Assembly (NCBI GenBank): GCA_945643635.1 | Contig: CALZFC010000097.1 | Span: 1,170,001-1,234,000, forward strand | Direction of reading: 5' to 3' | Length of the DNA: 64,000 bases | From: Allodiplogaster sudhausi | Lineage: Eukaryota > Nematoda > Chromadorea > Rhabditida > Diplogasteridae | Part shown: positions 59,192 to 64,000 of the stretch, piece after piece | How positions within the stretch are numbered: the first letter of the stretch is position 1 | Layout of the letters: every line of letters starts with the position of its first letter | Program-made: the position numbers and the translations under genes | Notes under the pieces: model-generated | The model's database searches: none | Told to the model about the DNA's origin: nothing | What the model saw: only the letters and a program-made list of their open reading frames with translations

Positions 59192-60172
59192 CCAACACGG
59201 GCCCAACATTCAGCACCGGCTGCCTCGGCCGTCCTTTCTCTTCGTTCCGCCGCCACCACCCGATCGCGGCCACTTACCGTAGAATTCCCGTTTGGGTCTT
59301 TCGGTGACGCTCTCGTCGTCTGCACTCTCCGCTCCCATGCACTCTCCCTCTCTCCCTCCCACTCTCACTATACCGCAACACACCAAAAGTCTCAAGCTAT
59401 CTTGCACTCTCTCTATCTCTCGCTATCTCTCTTCCTGTCTTTTTCTCTCTTTCTCTCCTCCTTTATCTCCCCATTCTTGCCGCTCTTTCTTACCCTTTAC
59501 ATGGTAGAGGCGGCCAAGAAAGGGCTAGGCATGCAGTGTGTTAGCGAATCGAGAAAAAATGAAGAGAGAAAGAGGAAGATGGAGCAGAGAGTCTGGCAGG
59601 AAGGGGCCAGTTCATTGTATGAAAGGGAGTGAATAGGAAGGACACGGAGGAGAGTTTGCATCAAAGACAAGTTGAAGTACATCTTCATCAGAGAAGAAGT
59701 AGAAAGTAAAAGGGACTGGGATAGGACCCCTTTCTACTTCATGAAGAAATGAATGCATCGAAAGAATATAAAGAAAGATGCTTTTTTCAGGTCAAGATCT
59801 GGTTCCAAAACCAACGGTACAAGTGCAAGCGTCAAGAAAAGGTTAGTACAAGTTTTAAAGATAAGTTTATAAGTTTAATACTTTTGTTTAACCTCAAATA
59901 GGTTTTTATAAGTTATTAAGGGAATAGAACTTTATTTTTTTCTGTTTAATATTCGCCAATGGCTGGGAACTGAAAGGGAATAATCGATGGAAAATTTTCC
60001 TCCAAGTTGATGCCATGACTTTTGCGCAGGAAAAAAAGATGGGCGGCGGATGTCGAAGTGGCGACGACGAAGACGGAAGCAGAGGAGGCTCACCCAATTC
60101 ACACACTTCAGGCACAGAGAGTCCCATGTTAGAAGAGAGAGAGGGAGAGAGAGGGTAGAGAGAGAAAGAGAA

Positions 60173-60204
<32 letters not shown>

Positions 60205-60819
60205 CAGAGAGAGAAAGAGGAAAGATAGAGAAGTAGGTAGAGGAAGGGAACGAAAGAGCAGACAGAATAAAGATATCTCTCCGAAAGATTAAACTATAAT
60301 AAAACAAAGAGAGAAAAGAGTTTGAAAACGCCTCGAGAAAGTCGTTCACCTTGCAGCATCAAAGTGAAGGAGGAATCCCTGGCCGTGCATGGTGTCGTGC
60401 CAGTTGGCAGCCTGCCAAGCGTGCCTCCCTTCTCCATGCCCAAGGCGCCCCTCCAGAACGGCGCCGCCGCCGCCGCTGACTACCTGACGCCCATCATCGA
60501 TCCGGCCTCAGCCACGGCAGTGGCCGCCGGCTGCCTCCCTGACATCTCGAACCAATTCTGCCCTTCCGTACGTTGTCAATGCGCATCAATATCAATTTAA
60601 CAATAATAATAGCATATTTATCTCTTCTTTTCACACCTGATCGCGGCAGTAAAGTTTAAAGAAATGACAACAAAATTACAGATGTACCCGAACATGGCGA
60701 TGAATGCGTACCAGCCGCAGGGCTTCTTCTCCTTCTCCCAACCCTACCATCCCTACGCCGCCACCGGATTCAACAGCTTCATCGAACACAAGCCATTCCC
60801 GTATAAACTTGACAAATAG
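52418..60819 (+). CDS. Nkx2: NK2-class homeobox transcription factor
   Basis: Eight exons join in frame to 343 aa: 52418-52605, 52677-52819, 58220-58326, 58528-58623, 59791-59841, 60030-60127, 60357-60567 and 60682-60819. The homeodomain (about aa 135-194) begins KRKRRVLFTQQQ. It keeps W48, F49, N51 and R53 in WFQNQRYKCKR, and Tyr54 is the NK2-class hallmark. Upstream, AAWYSP followed by SRF and a run of Ala resembles the WYG...SRF stretch N-terminal to the homeodomain in NKX2-1-like proteins, so that subfamily is the best guess. The C-terminus has a possible SUMO site (VKEE) and an aromatic-rich end (FFSFSQPYHPYAATGF). No N-terminal TN motif is visible. A splice-acceptor-like sequence just before the ATG leaves room for an upstream exon. 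Confidence 0.94.
53675..53711. repeat. 14-bp perfect hairpin
   Basis: CATTCTTTAGGAGC (53,675-53,688) and its exact reverse complement (53,698-53,711) are separated by a 9-base loop. Confidence 0.9.
54760..55430 (+). repeat. (CT)n block facing a (GA)n block
   Basis: About 380 bp of CT-rich sequence (54,760-55,140, with one internal duplicated segment near 55,000-55,075) is followed, after 140 bp, by GA runs at 55,282-55,320 and 55,385-55,425. The two arms are complementary. Confidence 0.9.
57111..57235 (+). repeat. 21-bp tandem repeat, about six copies
   Basis: The unit tctctgaatccaagttcgccc and close variants recur. The period is a multiple of three, so one frame reads a seven-residue repeat (SESKFAL-like), but no gene structure surrounds it. 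Confidence 0.85.
58107..58205 (+). repeat. dispersed repeat family 1, copy adjoining an NK2 acceptor
   Basis: The best-preserved copy: TCTCTCTAAAG, ACATGCTCTCTCGCC, GTCAGGCAAAAGGGCGCG and AATTCAAA. It ends about 15 bp before the acceptor of the NK2 homeobox exon (58220). Confidence 0.75.
60136..60215 (+). repeat. (GA)n tract in NK2 intron 6
   Basis: The GA run starts about 10 bases after the donor of exon 6. Confidence 0.85.
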
Positions 60820-61468
60820 AACAACCAAGAATCTCCAATTACTCAAAGATAACAGAACTTATTTGTGTGTGTATGTATAATTGTCACAATCTTTTCAACC
60901 CTCTCCCCTCCAAAGTAGATTCTTCAGTTGCTTGACGGTAGAGAAGAGAGCCATTCATTCCTTTACTTTCCCCACTTTCTTGCTGTCAATATTGCGTGAG
61001 TTCAACAGATTCCCAGAGTAGGCGTGCCAAATATGTATAGACAACAGAATTGTCTTTGCAGAATTGCATGCTTTCCCTCTCCTTTCTTCCCTATACTCTC
61101 TTATTTTACCCCTCATATTTTATACATACTTCACCCACCGCAATGGCACGCCATACATACATAGGCTTTTATTCAGAATCAAAAGTCGGGAAATTGTTTT
61201 ATGTTGTAAGTACCATATAGAAATCCCCACGTTGTCAGTGTATTTAGTGAGTTTTTTTTTATTTAAAGAAAGTTGTAACTTACTTACTTTTCTTGCTTGT
61301 GAAAATGATTACGCGTTTTTCCATAACCAAATTGACGATCCCTCCTCCGTTGGCTTCTTTCTCTTTCTTCTCATGATCTTTTCTTTTCTCACTCGCTACG
61401 CCCGATCGTTCTCTTTCGATGTTTCATCTTACTGCAGAGTATTTTATATTTTACTTTATACTTCATTT

Positions 61469-61497
61469 AATAAATATATGAATCTGTACAAAAATAA
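61469..61497 (+). promoter_or_regulatory. poly(A) signals of the NK2 gene
   Basis: Two AATAAA hexamers (61,469-61,474 and 61,492-61,497) lie about 650-680 bp after the stop, consistent with a moderate 3' UTR. Confidence 0.45.
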
Positions 61498-61786
61498 AAC
61501 CAGATGAACATCCTCATTACACTAACTAAGTGTAAGTTTTGACACCGGTATCTTATACACCTCCCCTTCTTACTCGCCCTCTCTCTATGTCTCTCTTTCC
61601 CTGTCTGCCGCCTCTCTCTCTATCTCTATCTCTCTCTCTCTCTCTGCTTTGATTCCACAACTTTTCTCTGTCTAGCCTCTCTGCAGTGATTCGCACCTCT
61701 TAATTAACCTTTGCTGCCCCTTCTCATCATTCGGGATATGCGCCGTGCTATTAAGGCGAGAGTGTTAGGAATGAGATGTTTGGAGA

Positions 61787-61830
<44 letters not shown>

Positions 61831-61952
61831 ACATGGCAGAGATGTTCCATTGCGTCACATCAGCAATGATGTCAAATGAGAGAGGGCGCGAAAGAGGGAG
61901 AGAGAGACAGAGAAAGAGAGAGAGAGAAACTGAGAATCGGACAGACAGAGAA

Positions 61953-61991
<39 letters not shown>

Positions 61992-63195
61992 GATAGAGTA
62001 GTCAACGTAGAATAAAGAGAAAAGCACGCGGCATTCCTTTGTCTCGCGTGTCTGCGTTGCCATTGGCAGGAAGTGGCCGTTGAATAAGGAACAAGGTCAG
62101 CATTCCTGGCTAGGCAGGAAGAGACGGAGATAACTCATCGGGAACAGAATCTTCCTACATCCACGGGGACTTGACCCAATTTAACACTTATCATCTGGCC
62201 ACTTTTGAAGCGAAGAACCCTCTTGATCCACATGGATCTATCTATCTTACGATAGAAAAAAAATTGAATGCAGCGCGAGGCCGGTTCCACTTCACTTATT
62301 AAGAAAGCAGAAATTATGGTTCCCATGATGGGACTCCCATCCTACAAATAATTTGCCATCAGATCCCTCTGAATTTTATCTCTCGCTCTCTCTGTTGCAC
62401 CTCTCTCTCTCTCACTCTCTCTCTCGCTTCCTCTCTCTCTCTGTTCCTCTCTCTCTCTCTCTCTCTCTGTCCCTCTCTCTCTCTGTCCTCTCTCTCTATC
62501 TTTCTCTATCACTCTCTCCTTCCTTCTGCCAACATGATAAAAGGCACTCCACTTCATCAGATGCGGCAGCTCCCAAAGTGATAGAAGAAGAGCGCATCCT
62601 ACTGTTCATTCCACTTTACTTTCTCTTTGTATCAGTTTCTCTCTCTCATCCCTCTCTCTCCATCTCTCTCTCTCTTTCTTTTTCTCTCCTTCTCACACTA
62701 TCTTTCGCTCGCTCGCTCTCTCTCTCTTTCTCTTTTCATCACTCTCTTTCGCTCTCTCTCTCTCCCCCCTCTCTCTATCTCCCCACTCCATCTATCTCTC
62801 TCTCGAGAGAGAGAGAGTGCAAGCATTTGTTCGTACACAAAAGTGTTCTTCTGCCTTCCACTCACCGACAGTGACCTCCATCTCTGTTTTTGATGAAGTG
62901 CAGACGAATAATATGTGTAGCTTCGGAAAGGGGGTGGGGGGGGGCTTCGCTGATCATGTCATAGTTCCCGTTGAAAACTCCCCCGCTCCCCTCCTCCTTC
63001 CCCACTGGTCAACTGTTAAACATAGAAAATCATGGCTTTAGCTTTTTATGGATTAATTGCAGGCGGCTGACACGGATAGTTCAATTAATAAAAACCGCGT
63101 CATATTTGTCATTACTCTCTTGGGTGGATTGGCACATGATCCAATATATTCAGGAGGGATTGGCGAAGGGGGGGGGGGGGTTCGAATAAAGAGAA

Positions 63196-63236
<41 letters not shown>

Positions 63237-63304
63237 AGAAAGAAAGAGAGAGAGACAGAGAGAGAGAGAGATAGGGAGAGAGAGAAGAAAGAGAGAGACA
63301 GAGG

Positions 63305-63345
<41 letters not shown>

Positions 63346-64000
63346 AAGGCAGCGGTGACTTCTGCTGCCGTCGCCACTTCAAATCCTCTAGCCGGAATCA
63401 TCTCAACGGCTCATCCTTCCTTCAAGGGTATTATGTCTGACACCTCCTCCTCCGACGCGCCTTTTCTCTCCAAGCCTAATATATCCTCCCTCTATCCGCT
63501 TATATCCGTTCAGCCATGTCGGACAACGTTTTCTCTTGTCCACCTCCCCTTTAATTAGAGGACGAAATGTGTTGTAACCCATACTAAGCCCTAAAAGAAG
63601 TGATAAGTCATTTAAAAAGTGTATACAGTGTTCCACAAGTGACTCTTGGCGGATTCCCAAGCTTGAGAGAGAAGGAGTTTGCAGAGGGGCTTCCTGCTGG
63701 GCACTGCGAGATGCAGGTGCTGCTGAGGACGTATTGTGGAAGCTGCGAAGCAGTAGAAGAAATCTATTATAGGAAGAGAGAGAGAGAGAGAGAGAGAGAC
63801 TGAGAGGGAGAGGGAGAGAGAGAAAGAGAGATAAAGTGAGAGAGAAACAGAGATAGATAGGAAGAAGGAGAGAGAGATAGAGACAGAGAAAATGACTCCA
63901 TTCTCTGGCTGGCTGTCCTCAGATCTTCTTCGCGCATCCATACTATTCTTTAGAACACTTGCTTCGAGTACACATATTGTGTCTGACAGCTCTCTCCTCT
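61498..64000. other. repeat-dominated downstream region
   Basis: GA tracts (61,790-61,827; 61,900-61,990; 63,185-63,342; 63,775-63,890), a long CT block (62,380-62,810) and a G11 run near 63,170. I see no convincing gene. The open frames here are repeat translations. Confidence 0.6.

Overview
This window is nuclear DNA from an animal, most likely an invertebrate. The genes are split into many short exons by mostly GT-AG introns. The recognisable proteins are metazoan: a Ras exchange factor of the SOS family, an NK2-class homeodomain protein and translation termination factor eRF3. The non-coding DNA is full of (GA)n/(CT)n tracts, small inverted-repeat elements and one apparently intact non-LTR retrotransposon. 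I cannot name the phylum from the sequence alone. No gene here looks bacterial, viral or organellar.

Layout. 1-3.1 kb (+): the last ten exons of an unrecognised acidic Glu/Ser-rich protein whose 5' end lies outside the window. 3.7-12.8 kb (-): a complete 17-exon eRF3 gene (546 aa). Its 4.4-kb intron 13 carries a sense-oriented CR1/Jockey-group LINE with both ORFs open. 12.8-14.8 kb: intergenic region between the divergent eRF3 and SOS starts. 14.8-44.8 kb (+): a complete Son-of-sevenless gene reconstructed as 43 exons (1,561 aa), in the order histone fold, DH, PH, REM, CDC25, proline-rich tail. Every junction keeps frame. The 10.6-kb intron between the catalytic core and the tail contains a probable nested two-exon gene (31.5-32.2 kb) and another coding-like exon at 29.2 kb. 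44.8-52.4 kb: mostly repeats, a tRNA-derived SINE-like unit and a weak minus-strand gene candidate. 52.4-60.8 kb (+): a complete eight-exon NK2-class homeobox gene (343 aa). 60.8-64 kb: 3' UTR, then GA/CT repeats.

The named genes do not form a pathway or operon. SOS acts in receptor-tyrosine-kinase to Ras signalling, eRF3 in translation termination, and the NK2 protein in transcription. The most unusual non-coding features are a 216-bp loopless palindrome at 37.4-37.6 kb with a TIR element beside it, a 277-bp hAT-like MITE with a perfect 8-bp target duplication at 24.4 kb, and a 27-bp duplication of a SOS splice acceptor that would add an in-frame stop. Others are a probable GC-AG intron in SOS, five perfect 17-bp repeats at the LINE 5' end, and at least two small dispersed repeat families. 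All exon structures were read by eye from splice signals, frame continuity and family resemblance. No alignment or transcript data were available.
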